Position numbers and translations under genes: made by a program. From contig JAIVFU010000004.1 of assembly GCA_020829485.1 (NCBI GenBank), forward strand, positions 62,001 to 126,000: a stretch of DNA of 64,000 nucleotides, written 5' to 3'. Below the pieces are notes generated by a model. That model searched no databases. It saw only the letters and a list, made by a program, of their open reading frames with translations, and was not told the origin of the DNA. Each line of letters starts with the position of its first letter. The stretch's first letter is position 1. This DNA comes from Nostoc sp. CHAB 5834 (GTDB lineage Bacteria > Cyanobacteriota > Cyanobacteriia > Cyanobacteriales > Nostocaceae). Shown here one piece after another: positions 33,811 through 42,677 of the stretch.

Positions 33811-35151
33811 ATGAGTACAATTAATCCTGCCCGAATTACCAAGGTTTTTCCAGACTCAATAGCCGCAGAGATTGGCTTTGAGGCTGGGGATGCGATCGTT
33901 GCTATCAATGGTACACGCCCCCGTGATTTAATTGATTATCAGTTTTTGTGTGCTGATGAAGTTTTGGAACTAGAAGTTTTAGACGCTGCGGGTAAAACTC
34001 ATAGCCTAGAAATAGAAAAAGATTACGATCAAGACTTAGGACTAGAATTTGAAACTGCCCTATTTGATGGCTTAATTCAATGCAACAATCGCTGTCCATT
34101 TTGCTTTATCGACCAACAGCCACCAGGTAAGCGCACCAGCTTGTATTTAAAAGATGACGATTACCGTCTAAGTTTTTTGTACGGTTCTTATCTTACCCTC
34201 ACCAATTTGCCAGAAAGAGAATGGCAGCGAATTGAACAAATGCGCTTGTCTCCCTTGTATGTTTCTGTTCATGCCACAGAACCCGAAGTCAGAATTAGAC
34301 TGCTGAAAAATCCGCGTGCAGGGCAAATCTTACAACAACTCAAGTGGTTTAAAGAAAGGCGACTACAAATTCATGCTCAAGTAGTTGTTTGTCCTGGTAT
34401 AAATGATGGCAAACACCTGGAACAAACTCTCAAAGATTTAGCGTCCTTTCATACTGGTGAAGTGCCTGCGGTGGCATCGGTGGCAGTTGTGCCAGTTGGG
34501 TTGACACGGTTTCGGCCTCCAGAAGACGAACTCATACCTGTAACTAGGGAAAAAGCAAAAGAGGTGATTTCCCAAGTGCAAATCCTCTCGCAGCAATTTC
34601 GCCAAAAACTCGGTTCTAGCGTTGTTTGGTTAGCCGATGAGTGGTTTTTGATTGCGGGTGAGGAATTACCCAGCGAATCTGAATATGAAGAATATCCCCA
34701 AATTGATAACGGAGTTGGTTCAATTCAATTATTTATCAAGCAATTTGCCACCGTTGCAGCAGAATTACTACCGCCAAAAGTATATCCTCAAAGAAAGTTC
34801 ACTTGGATAGTAGGCAACGCCGTAGAAAAAGCATTTCAACCCATTTTGAAATGCTTAAATTCTGTTGAGGGTTTAGAAGTGAATATGCGTGCTTTATGTA
34901 GTGATTATTGGGGACAAACTATCAGTGTAACCGGATTACTAACTGGTCATGATTTGCTTTTAAATTTAGAAGGGCAAGATTTAGGCGATGGTATTTTACT
35001 ACCAAATGTCATGTTAAAAAATGGTGAATCAGTATTTTTAGATGATATGAGTATTGATGAATTAGCTAGCAGACTCAATACAAAAATTATTCCTGTAGGA
35101 GGAGTTGAAGATTTAATTAAAACATGTATTTTCAATGTTGCTCAATTTTAG
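33811..35151 (+). CDS. PDZ-radical SAM-DUF512 protein (TIGR03279-like)
   Basis: 446 residues. An N-terminal PDZ-like domain (ARITKVFPDSIAAEIGFEAGDAIVAINGT, about 5-70) precedes a radical-SAM-like cysteine cluster CNNRCPFCFIDQ (CxxxCxxC, about 92-99) and a DUF512 C-terminal half (about 230-440). The combination matches the cyanobacterial 'putative FeS-containing oxidoreductase' family I recall as TIGR03279. Expected to bind a 4Fe-4S cluster and SAM; substrate unknown. ATG at 33811 lies among CCCAATG repeats, so the start is well placed by the PDZ domain. Confidence 0.82.
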   Translation: MSTINPARITKVFPDSIAAEIGFEAGDAIVAINGTRPRDLIDYQFLCADEVLELEVLDAAGKTHSLEIEKDYDQDLGLEFETALFDGLIQCNNRCPFCFIDQQPPGKRTSLYLKDDDYRLSFLYGSYLTLTNLPEREWQRIEQMRLSPLYVSVHATEPEVRIRLLKNPRAGQILQQLKWFKERRLQIHAQVVVCPGINDGKHLEQTLKDLASFHTGEVPAVASVAVVPVGLTRFRPPEDELIPVTREKAKEVISQVQILSQQFRQKLGSSVVWLADEWFLIAGEELPSESEYEEYPQIDNGVGSIQLFIKQFATVAAELLPPKVYPQRKFTWIVGNAVEKAFQPILKCLNSVEGLEVNMRALCSDYWGQTISVTGLLTGHDLLLNLEGQDLGDGILLPNVMLKNGESVFLDDMSIDELASRLNTKIIPVGGVEDLIKTCIFNVAQF

Positions 35152-35248
35152 TTGTCAAAGATCAGTTGTTTTTCGGAGGTAATTTATTGTTAAGGTGGAT
35201 GATAAATAAGAAGTAATGCCTAATAACTAATTCACTGGGGAGTCAGTA

Positions 35249-38086
35249 GTGAAGAATCAGGAAAAATATCATAAAAAGGCAAACTCACAAATAAAAAAAG
35301 CCGGATTCTTCATTTTAAGTTTTAACTTTTTAACTTTAAATAGTTTTAGTATTTTGCCAGTAACGGCGGCGACTGAAGAACCTGTATTGAGCGTAGTGTA
35401 TGGTCAAGAAAATGCAAATCAATGGAGAGGGATAACTGACCGTTTACAGACAATAGGGGCAAAATATTGTGTAATTTCCCTAGCTGATGTCAGGAGTGGG
35501 GCCGATTGGGGCGATCGCCGGGTATTATTTTTGCCAAATATCGAGACATTAACGCCAACCCAAGCGATCGCTCTCGAAGAATGGATGAGTAAGGGAGGGC
35601 GTTTGATTGCCAGTGGCCCTGTAGGTAGTCTTTCAGCGCCGGGAGTGCGCCAATTATTGCGATCGCTTTTGGGAGGTTATTGGGGATTCAGCCTCAGTAA
35701 CACAGAACAGATAAAACCCACAAAAACCAATATCCCAAAATGGGCAAATCAAACTGAACTCTTTGGCAAAGTGCGTGGCGGCGTTGTGATTCCTAATGAT
35801 ATGGGCAGTGAATCTGCTGCTGTTTGGAATTCCAAAGATAATCCAGCCGCAGTAGTGACAACTGAGCGTTCCACCTTTATGGGCTGGCGCTGGGGAACAG
35901 ACACCGCAACAGAGGCCGGGTTAGATAATGCCTGGTTAAAAGCTGCTCTCAATCACTATTTGACAGCGCCACCGCCATCGAATCGCATGAAAAAAGTAGC
36001 AGGAGGTTCCCCAAACTGCTCGACAACGGTAGCGGCTGCGCCAAGAGTGCAGGGAGTAGCGGGGCAGGGGGCAGGGGGCAGGGGGCAGGGAGCAGGGGAG
36101 CAGAGGAGTAGTTCATCCCCCTCATCTCCCTTATCCCCCTCATCTCCTCCTCCTAAAACTGCCACTGCTCCCATCCGTAAACCGCTTCCTACAGTCAAAC
36201 CTCCAAGTTCCCAAGAGGCCATTGACCAATTAGAACAAGCGGTGCGTTTAGATGTTGCACCCAACTCCAATGAGCCGATTGACAACAACCAAGCGATCGC
36301 TCTCCAGCAAGAGCTAGAAAATCTGATAGGTCGGGTGGAAAGCGCTAATTTAGCAGTGTCAGCCGATGCGGCTAATGTTGGTGAAGTTACATCTGAAGCT
36401 AAACAGTCCTCTAGGCATCTAGACACCTACATTCCCCAATCTCTCAAGGAGCAACCCACGCAATTGGCCTCAACCAAACCGGGGACGCTAGGCATGAGTA
36501 AAGACCAAGCCTTGGCACAGGTAAGGATAATTGCCAAAAACTTACCCCTATTGATTGCCCAGAAAAACTATGCTCTGGCTCGTCAGCAGTGGCTGAAGGC
36601 TAAAACGACTTTGTGGCAGCAGTTTCCTGTTGATCAAAGATTAGCTCAACCAGAAATTCGGGCAGTTTGGTTAGATCGGGGGACGATTGTTCGTGCTGGT
36701 AGCAAGGCGGGACTAGTCCAGATTTTTAATCGTCTAGCTCAAGCTGGGATTAATACCGTCTTCTTTGAAACTGTTAATGCTGGCTACACCATTTATCCAA
36801 GCCAAGTGGCAAAAGAGCAAAACCCACTAATTCGTGGGTGGGACCCACTGGCAGATGCGGTGAAATTAGCCCATGAGCGCGACATGGAATTACACGCTTG
36901 GGTTTGGACTTTTGCTGCTGGCAACCAACGTCACAATGAAATTCTCAACGTTAATCCTGATTATCCAGGGCCAGTGCTGGCAGCTCATCCCGATTGGGCA
37001 AACTACGATAACCTTGGCAACATGATTCCCATTGGTCAGACTAAGCCATTCTTCGATCCAGCCAACCCCGAAGTGCGACAGTACTTGCTCAAACTGTATG
37101 AGGAAATTGTCACTCGCTATAACGTCGATGGTCTACAGCTAGACTACATTCGCTACCCTTTTCAAGACCCATCAGCAGGTCGAACCTACGGCTATGGCAA
37201 AGCTGCAAGAGCGCAATTTCAGCAACTTACTGGTGTAGATCCAGTGAATATTTCTCCTAGCCAACCAGACTTGTGGCAAAAATGGACGACATTTCGCACC
37301 AAGCAAGTTGATAGCTTTGTCGCCCAATTATCACAGCAGTTAAAGCAAAAACGACCAAATTTGATTTTATCGGTAGCAGTATTTCCTTTACCACAACTAG
37401 AGCGAATTCAGAAAATTCAACAAGACTGGGAAAATTGGGCAAGGCGGGGGGATGTAGATTTAATTGTTCCCATGACTTATGCTCTGGATACTTCTCGCTT
37501 CCAACGACTGGCCCAACCCTGGATCACCTCTAAACAATTGGGATCTACCTTGTTAGTACCGGGAATTCGCTTACTTTCTTTGCCAACAATTGGGGCATTT
37601 GATCAACTCCAGTTGGTAAGGGACTTGCCAGTTAGTGGTTATGCACTCTTTGCCGCAGAGAATTTTAACAACGATCTACAAAAACTCTTTAGTAGCACTC
37701 AAGGTAGGATTCAATCTACAACAAGTGAACCCATTCCTCACCGTCAGCCTTTTCAAACTGCCGCCATCCGTTACACCGCGCTGCAACGGGAATGGAAATT
37801 TGTTTTCCAAAATGACCAATTACAAAGACCGGCTCAGACAATATCAGATTTTAACAACCAGGCAGAAGTTTTACGCAGTGCTTTAAATCAGCTTGCTGCT
37901 TCCCCGAATCCTAGCAAGTTATTAGTGGCGAGAGCCTCTCTAACTCGGTTCCAATCTCAATTTCGGGTATTGATGAGCCAAGAGCTTAAGTCAAACTCCT
38001 ATCGAGTCAAAGTTTGGGAAAATCGGATTGTAACTATAGAAAGGCTATTACATTACGGCGAACGGCGGTTGCAGTTGCGTCCTTAG
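35249..38086 (+). CDS. Secreted family-10-like glycosyl hydrolase (GHL10/DUF187)
   Basis: 945 residues from GTG 35249. A signal-like segment (FFILSFNFLTLNSFSILPVTAAT) is followed by a glutamine-amidotransferase-like N-domain (about 45-250) and a Ser/Pro/Gly-rich linker (about 260-320). A helical region leads to the GHL10/DUF187 catalytic-type barrel (about 470-800; EIRAVWLDRGTIV, GINTVFFETVNAGYTIYPS, DGLQLDYIRYPF) and a C-terminal helical tail. Expected to act on a polysaccharide outside the cytoplasmic membrane. The linker is partly encoded by intergenic-type tandem repeats (36061-36108), so its length should vary among strains. Confidence 0.82.
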   Translation: MKNQEKYHKKANSQIKKAGFFILSFNFLTLNSFSILPVTAATEEPVLSVVYGQENANQWRGITDRLQTIGAKYCVISLADVRSGADWGDRRVLFLPNIETLTPTQAIALEEWMSKGGRLIASGPVGSLSAPGVRQLLRSLLGGYWGFSLSNTEQIKPTKTNIPKWANQTELFGKVRGGVVIPNDMGSESAAVWNSKDNPAAVVTTERSTFMGWRWGTDTATEAGLDNAWLKAALNHYLTAPPPSNRMKKVAGGSPNCSTTVAAAPRVQGVAGQGAGGRGQGAGEQRSSSSPSSPLSPSSPPPKTATAPIRKPLPTVKPPSSQEAIDQLEQAVRLDVAPNSNEPIDNNQAIALQQELENLIGRVESANLAVSADAANVGEVTSEAKQSSRHLDTYIPQSLKEQPTQLASTKPGTLGMSKDQALAQVRIIAKNLPLLIAQKNYALARQQWLKAKTTLWQQFPVDQRLAQPEIRAVWLDRGTIVRAGSKAGLVQIFNRLAQAGINTVFFETVNAGYTIYPSQVAKEQNPLIRGWDPLADAVKLAHERDMELHAWVWTFAAGNQRHNEILNVNPDYPGPVLAAHPDWANYDNLGNMIPIGQTKPFFDPANPEVRQYLLKLYEEIVTRYNVDGLQLDYIRYPFQDPSAGRTYGYGKAARAQFQQLTGVDPVNISPSQPDLWQKWTTFRTKQVDSFVAQLSQQLKQKRPNLILSVAVFPLPQLERIQKIQQDWENWARRGDVDLIVPMTYALDTSRFQRLAQPWITSKQLGSTLLVPGIRLLSLPTIGAFDQLQLVRDLPVSGYALFAAENFNNDLQKLFSSTQGRIQSTTSEPIPHRQPFQTAAIRYTALQREWKFVFQNDQLQRPAQTISDFNNQAEVLRSALNQLAASPNPSKLLVARASLTRFQSQFRVLMSQELKSNSYRVKVWENRIVTIERLLHYGERRLQLRP
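36061..36108. repeat. GGGGGCA tandem repeat inside the GH10-like coding sequence
   Basis: The same repeat class that litters intergenic DNA lies in frame here and encodes a Gly/Ala/Gln/Arg-rich stretch (GQGAGGRGQGAGEQ). It is followed by a CATCTCCC repeat encoding Ser/Pro (SPSSPLSPSSPPP). Confidence 0.9.
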
Positions 38087-38174
38087 TGACTAAAGAAAAA
38101 TCGGACTTTAGACTGGCGACAATTATTAAGTCTCAAGTCTAAAGTAAGAAAATTGTGTCATAGTCTCTACTATC

Positions 38175-39518
38175 ATGAAAGTCCTTGCGCGTTTGTTGCT
38201 GCCAGTTTTTTTACTGACCTTGGTAGCAGGCTGTAACCAGACTCGCGCTTCCTCAGATAATCCCACACCAGAAACACCTGTACCTTCTCCTCAACTGACG
38301 CAGAATCCTACACAGCCAAAAAATATTGTCCGAACTGAAGCACTTTCACCCACGCCTATCCGGATAAATCTGAAGAATTTACCAGCACCTTTCGCAACAG
38401 AAAGTGCCTCTAAGCGACCAGAAGTTGTGCCCATTCCAGAAAACCCAGTGCTGCGCCTACCACCAGGCTTTACAGTTAACGTCTTTGCAGAAGGTTTAGA
38501 TGCCCCACGCTGGCTAGCTTTAACTCCCAGTGGTGATGTCCTGGTAACTGAAACCGGGCAAAACCGCATTCGTCTGTTACGTGACAGCAACGGTGACGGC
38601 GTAGCTGACGTTCGAGAAACCTTTGCTAGTAGGGACAACGGACTTAATAGACCCTTTGGTATGGCTTTTGCAGGTAATTCCTTTTTTCTGGGGAACACAG
38701 ATGCTGTGGTTCGTTTTTCTTATAGGAAAGGTCAAAATAAAATTACAGACAAGGGAGAAAAGATTGCCGACTTGCCTTCTCAAGGTTATAACAACCATTG
38801 GACACGCAATGTTGTTGTCTCGCCTGATGGGAATAAATTATATGTTTCTGTTGGTTCAGGAACCAATGTCGATGAAGAACCCCTACCACGGGCTTCAGTA
38901 CAAGTGATGAATTTGGATGGTTCCCAGCAGCAAACTTTTGCTTCTGGCTTACGTAATCCTGTTGGTTTAGACTTTCATCCTGTAACTAAGGAACTTTACA
39001 CCACTGTCAACGAACGCGATGGAATCGGTGATGAGTTGGTTCCAGATTATCTGACACGCGTTAAACAGGGGGCATTTTACGGCTGGCCTTATGCTTATCT
39101 GACACCAAACAACCTCGATCCGCGCCAAAAGACGGATGACAAAAGTAAACGCCCCGACTTAGCAGCCCGTACTCAAACTCCAGATGTGCTGTTCCAGGCG
39201 CACTCAGCAGCATTAGGTTTGCAATTTTATGATGGTAAAAGGTTTCCAGAAAAATACCAGAATGGTGCTTTTGCTGCTTTTCGTGGTTCTTGGAACCGCG
39301 ATCGCGGTACTGGTTATAAAATTGTGTTTGTTCCCTTCGATGCTAAAGGGCGATCGCTTGGCTATTACGAAGACTTTCTCACAGGATTTTTGCTAAATCC
39401 TTCTGTACCAACCACTTGGGGAAGACCTGTAGGTTTACTCGTGTTACCAGATGGCAGTCTATTACTAACAGAAGAAGCCAATAATCGGATTTATCGAATT
39501 CAGTATAAGGGGGGTTAA
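38175..39518 (+). CDS. PQQ-type sugar dehydrogenase-like lipoprotein (sorbosone dehydrogenase family)
   Basis: 447 residues. The N-terminus is a lipoprotein signal (LLLPVFLLTLVAGCNQ; lipobox LVAGC), placing it at the membrane surface. After a Pro-rich linker comes a six-bladed beta-propeller with GSDH/sorbosone-dehydrogenase motifs: LPPGFTVNVFAEGLDAPRWLALTPSGDVLVTE, GLNRPFGMAF, NHWTRNVVVSPDGNKLYVSVGS, SGLRNPVGLDFHP and RVKQGAFYGWPYAYL. Family role: PQQ-dependent oxidation of aldoses; whether this cyanobacterial copy binds PQQ is uncertain, as no PQQ synthesis genes are seen here. Confidence 0.85.
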   Translation: MKVLARLLLPVFLLTLVAGCNQTRASSDNPTPETPVPSPQLTQNPTQPKNIVRTEALSPTPIRINLKNLPAPFATESASKRPEVVPIPENPVLRLPPGFTVNVFAEGLDAPRWLALTPSGDVLVTETGQNRIRLLRDSNGDGVADVRETFASRDNGLNRPFGMAFAGNSFFLGNTDAVVRFSYRKGQNKITDKGEKIADLPSQGYNNHWTRNVVVSPDGNKLYVSVGSGTNVDEEPLPRASVQVMNLDGSQQQTFASGLRNPVGLDFHPVTKELYTTVNERDGIGDELVPDYLTRVKQGAFYGWPYAYLTPNNLDPRQKTDDKSKRPDLAARTQTPDVLFQAHSAALGLQFYDGKRFPEKYQNGAFAAFRGSWNRDRGTGYKIVFVPFDAKGRSLGYYEDFLTGFLLNPSVPTTWGRPVGLLVLPDGSLLLTEEANNRIYRIQYKGG

Positions 39519-39590
39519 GGAATTCACGCATTCAAACATTTAAAAATTCACGGATAGAATCTGTTGCCTGGAGTAAAGTTAGAGCAGTTG

Positions 39591-39712
39591 CAATACAGTT
39601 CAGTTAAGCAATTTTTTCTTCTCTTTCTTCTCTCTCTGTGTCCTCTGCGCCTCTGTGGTTCGTTAAAAAAACGGCTTTGACAAAGAGTGCTAGCCTTAAC
39701 TGAACCGTATTG
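39591..39712. mobile_element. MITE-like element, family 1 ends, third core type, copy D (122 bp)
   Basis: Ends CAATACAGTTCAGTTAAG and CTTAACTGAACCGTATTG. Perfect 10-bp flanking direct repeat AGAGCAGTTG (39581-39590 and 39713-39722). The core is pyrimidine-rich (TTCTTCTCTTTCTTCTCTCT) followed by CTGTGTCCTCTGCGCCTCTG and GTGGTTCGTT, unlike the cores of copies A-C. Confidence 0.88.
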
Positions 39713-39824
39713 AGAGCAGTTGTCATCAATAAAAATGTTGTGGCTGCATCTCCCTATCCAGGTTTATTCCGTTTAGGGTAAATTACTTAAAAATACTAAT
39801 ACTCATCTGGTTGAGAAATTAATT

Positions 39825-40232
39825 ATGACTCCCAATGAAAATAATACTCAGTCAAATATCAACCAATTGTCTCCACATTCAGGTACACGATACTGGGGTG
39901 AAGTAGAGGTGATCGAGGAGGGAGAAACCTATAGAATTAGTCGTCTTGAAATTAAGCCCAGGCACGGAATTAAACTACAAATCCATTATCATCGCAATGA
40001 ACATTGGGTTGTAGTCTCCGGTGTAGCGAAGGTAACTTGTGGAGAAAAAGAAATATTATTGAATCGAAACGAATCAACTTATGTCCCCGCAGCAACCCTA
40101 CATAAGGTAGAAAACCCTGGACAGATTCCGCTAATTATTCTGGAAATTCAAAATGGTGAATATTTGGGCGAAGATGATACGGAACGCCCCTATGATTTAA
40201 ATTTGGTCAAACCTTTAGCTGAAGGTCAGTAA
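39825..40232 (+). CDS. Single-domain cupin, mannose-6-phosphate isomerase type II-like
   Basis: 135 residues. The cupin motif 1 is IHYHRNEHWVVVSGVAKV (about 55-72, H..H...E) and motif 2 is PAATLHKVENPGQIPLIILEIQNG (about 90-113). RYWGEVEVIEEGETYRISRLEIKPRHGIKLQIHYHR resembles the C-terminal isomerase domain of type II mannose-6-phosphate isomerase/GDP-mannose pyrophosphorylases, here without the pyrophosphorylase half. Stand-alone versions are proposed to interconvert mannose-6-P and fructose-6-P or to act as sugar-binding cupins. Confidence 0.8.
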   Translation: MTPNENNTQSNINQLSPHSGTRYWGEVEVIEEGETYRISRLEIKPRHGIKLQIHYHRNEHWVVVSGVAKVTCGEKEILLNRNESTYVPAATLHKVENPGQIPLIILEIQNGEYLGEDDTERPYDLNLVKPLAEGQ

Positions 40233-40241
40233 GGAGGGGGG

Positions 40242-40285
40242 AAGTGGATGAGGGAGCAGGGGGAGCAGGGGGAGCAGGGGGAGAA
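40242..40285. repeat. GGGGGAGCA tandem repeat
   Basis: (GGGGGAGCA)n, about four units, in the spacer between the convergent cupin and HEAT-repeat genes. Confidence 0.85.
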
Positions 40286-40343
40286 TAAAAAATTAGTTCT
40301 TCCCCTCTGCTCTGTGCCCCTCTGCCTTTTCCCAATGCCCAAA

Positions 40344-41102
40344 TCAAAACCATCCTTCTTGTTCCAGAGTTTCAATCAGCTGTAAACCACGGGGATCACC
40401 CACTCCTAACAGTGAAGCTTTAGCGTCTGCCCGGACTCCTAAATCTTGGTCTTCGGCAAAAGCTTGAATTAAAGCGTCGATCGCTGTGGCATAAACTACA
40501 TTAGAAGGCAGTTCGCGGCACAGTTGACCAATTGCCCAAGCACTGTTACTCCGCACTGCTGCCACAGGATCTTTGACCAAGGCTTCAATTAATGGTGGTA
40601 TTGCGCCTATAACCGCCTCATAACCCACGTCTGCCATTTGTGCTAAGGCGCTAGCAGCCCACAAACGGACTGCGGAAATGTCAGTTCTGAGGGCATCTGC
40701 TAGGGGCGGTAAACAACGGCGATCGCGACAGTTTCCTAAAGCCCAGACAACGCCTTTACGCACATAGCCATTCCAATCACTGTTTAGTTGAGCAATTAAC
40801 GGACTTACTGCCTCTGAACTAGGATTGCGCCCAAGGGCATAAGCTGCACTCACCCGCACTAAGGGACAGGTATCACTTAACAGGCGAATCAGATGGGGGG
40901 TAGCACGCGGATCTTCTATATCACAAAAAGCACGCGCCGCTAACATTCTTTGCTGGGGCTGGGGATTTTCCAGCAGGGCTAGCATCACTTCTGGATCAGG
41001 TTTTGCCACAACTGATTCGTCAGTTAGCGGCTCTATTTTATCTAGGGGGCTTTCTAGCTCCTCCTCAATATCGAGTAGGCTGAGATCGTCTTCGTCATAC
41101 AT
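40344..41102 (-). CDS. HEAT-repeat protein (PBS-lyase HEAT-like)
   Basis: 252 residues. An acidic N-terminus of about 30 residues (YDEDDLSLLDIEEELE) is followed by five to six HEAT-like repeats (for example DIEDPRATPHLIRLLSDTCPLVRVSAAYALGRNPSSEAVSPLIAQL, and LAQMADVGYEAVIGAIPPLIEALVKDPVAAVRSNSAWAIGQL). Such repeats occur in phycobilin lyases (CpcE/F) and in NblB, a phycobilisome degradation factor. This protein could be NblB-like, but its chromophore-binding or partner role cannot be told from sequence. Isolated gene. Confidence 0.8.
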   Translation of the reverse strand: MYDEDDLSLLDIEEELESPLDKIEPLTDESVVAKPDPEVMLALLENPQPQQRMLAARAFCDIEDPRATPHLIRLLSDTCPLVRVSAAYALGRNPSSEAVSPLIAQLNSDWNGYVRKGVVWALGNCRDRRCLPPLADALRTDISAVRLWAASALAQMADVGYEAVIGAIPPLIEALVKDPVAAVRSNSAWAIGQLCRELPSNVVYATAIDALIQAFAEDQDLGVRADAKASLLGVGDPRGLQLIETLEQEGWF

Positions 41103-41266
41103 AATTTCATTTCAATCCCTTTTCGGGATTAACACATAATCCCCCGCGTCAATAAGTTAAAGCTTTATAAGTATGAGTTGCGTAATTAGGTTGAGTCGAT
41201 GTTTTATCCAAACGAGAAACGCCATAACTTAGACGCTTAAGTATGATGTTACTGCTATCCTATAAT

Positions 41267-41833
41267 TTATTTTTCTGCACTCAGGAATTTTACCATCCAC
41301 AGGGATTGGGTTTGATAACCTAACTGATTGTAAAGATTTAATGCAGGTTTGTTTGATTGAAAAACTTGCAATCCAATCTGGCGATCGCCTCTTTGAATAG
41401 CCCAATTTTCTACATATTGCATCAAGGCTCTACCAATACCCTGTCGCCGATATTCTGGTACAACGTAGAGGATAAAAATGTGAGCATGACGGTTTCCCTG
41501 CACTTGATCTATAGCATTGCCCACCCAGAGGCAGGCTATAGGGGATTGGGAAAGAGGAGGCAGTTCTTGCTGGATGCAGGAGTTCTTTAATTCTGAATTT
41601 TGAATTTTGAATTTTGAATTGATTTCTCCCCCTGCTCCCTGCTCCCCCTCCTCTTCTACCCACCATAAAGGCGTATCGCTAGAAAAGTATTGCTTAACTG
41701 TTTGCTCTAAGTGGTAAAAATTCTCATTGAGAAAGAGATCCTGGTAAGTTCGCTGCATGAATTTAAGCAGTAGCGCTCGATCCAAAGTGGAGCCACGGCG
41801 AATAATATACCCAGGTAGTAGTTGCTCAGACAC
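41267..41833 (-). CDS. GNAT-family N-acetyltransferase with repeat-derived insert
   Basis: 188 residues. The acetyl-CoA-binding motif A is HIFILYVVPEYRRQGIGRALMQYVENWA (about 133-160; RRQGIG), followed by RQIGLQVFQSNKPALNLYNQLGYQ, typical of RimI-like GNATs. Between beta-strands in the middle, residues about 60-100 (EEEGEQGAGGEINSKFKIQNSELKNS) are encoded by intergenic-type repeats (GAATTTT and CCCCCTGCT units) inserted in frame. This stretch is probably a loop. Substrate unknown. Confidence 0.85.
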   Translation of the reverse strand: MSEQLLPGYIIRRGSTLDRALLLKFMQRTYQDLFLNENFYHLEQTVKQYFSSDTPLWWVEEEGEQGAGGEINSKFKIQNSELKNSCIQQELPPLSQSPIACLWVGNAIDQVQGNRHAHIFILYVVPEYRRQGIGRALMQYVENWAIQRGDRQIGLQVFQSNKPALNLYNQLGYQTQSLWMVKFLSAEK

Positions 41834-41854
41834 TGCTGATGTTTATTGACTTAG

Positions 41855-42043
41855 CTAGCTCGCGTTATGTGTTGCTGGTGGTAAATCAGTTGGAGTAGTT
41901 TGATAACTTACCCCCACCTCTTCAATTGGTGCGGGTGCTGCCATATCGGAGGGTAAAAAGATCCGGGCGCTGACTGCCACTAGGGCAAAGAAAAATACTA
42001 ATACTGCAAGCAGTGGGGCGATGTATTGACGAAAAATAGCCAT
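41855..42043 (-). CDS. Small single-span membrane protein, unknown function
   Basis: 62 residues: a membrane span (YIAPLLAVLVFFFALVAVSARIF, about 7-29) followed by a short Pro/Thr-rich tail (PSDMAAPAPIEEVGVSYQTTP). It starts 22 bases past the end of the region before the GNAT gene and probably shares its transcript. No family recognised. Confidence 0.6.
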   Translation of the reverse strand: MAIFRQYIAPLLAVLVFFFALVAVSARIFLPSDMAAPAPIEEVGVSYQTTPTDLPPATHNAS

Positions 42044-42134
42044 ATTTTAATTGTAAGAAGCTAGGAACTTTTATGAGAAGCTAGCTGAAGATTTGTGAAG
42101 TATTCTTGATTTATTTTAGCGATTTTCTGTGTAT

Positions 42135-42268
42135 AGGGAATGGGGAATGGGGAATGGGGAATGGGGAAAGACTTGTTGCAAGTTCTCACCTCTTGTCCCC
42201 TGCTCCCCCTGCTCCCTCATCTCCCCACTCCCCCTGCTCCCCCTGCTCCCTCATCTCCCCACTCCCGC
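42135..42268. repeat. Heptamer/nonamer tandem repeats: (GGGGAAT)n then (CCCCTGCT/CATCTCCC)n
   Basis: Blocks of GGGAATGGGGAATG (42135-42165) and of CTCCCCCTGCTCCCTCATCT (42200-42265, with the latter unit duplicated) fill the spacer. Opposite-polarity G-rich and C-rich blocks face each other and could pair. Confidence 0.9.
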
Positions 42269-42269
42269 A

Positions 42270-42677
42270 CTATTGGCGATCGCGCTCTAAGTCATCAAGG
42301 ACTCTCTCACAATACCAATTCTCCGGCATCCCAGGATAAGTCTCTTTTGCTTGTTCAATTAACCGTTCGGCAGCGGCAGTGTCACCGGATAATTTAGCAA
42401 TTAGCCTGTTTTTGAGATAGCTATCAGATATACCATCGTCTACCTGATTTGGTATTCCTTGATTTATAGTTGATGGTCGGGACTGATCTCTCCGCAACTG
42501 CCAAAATAAAACGTAATAAAGTGTCCCAAAAATTAAAATTAGGCTGAGTGTTCCGAAAAAAGTTAAGAGGTTAAATGCTAGATATCCTAGAACTAACTGT
42601 GAGAGAACATACCCAAGTAATAAACCGGTGAGTAAGAGGATGAATGTGCCGACAGCAATAACTACTTGATTCCCCAT
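42270..42677 (-). CDS. Conserved membrane protein, unknown function
   Basis: 135 residues with two membrane spans (VVIAVGTFILLLTGLLLGYVLSQL and LTFFGTLSLILIFGTLYYVLF) and a soluble C-terminal part of about 70 residues (ISDSYLKNRLIAKLSGDTAAAERLIEQAKETYPGMPENWYCERVLDDLERD). I do not know a name; the C-terminal helical part looks like a small TPR-like motif. It overlaps the 3' end of the MFS gene by 16 bases, so the two are translationally coupled. Confidence 0.65.
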   Translation of the reverse strand: MGNQVVIAVGTFILLLTGLLLGYVLSQLVLGYLAFNLLTFFGTLSLILIFGTLYYVLFWQLRRDQSRPSTINQGIPNQVDDGISDSYLKNRLIAKLSGDTAAAERLIEQAKETYPGMPENWYCERVLDDLERDRQ

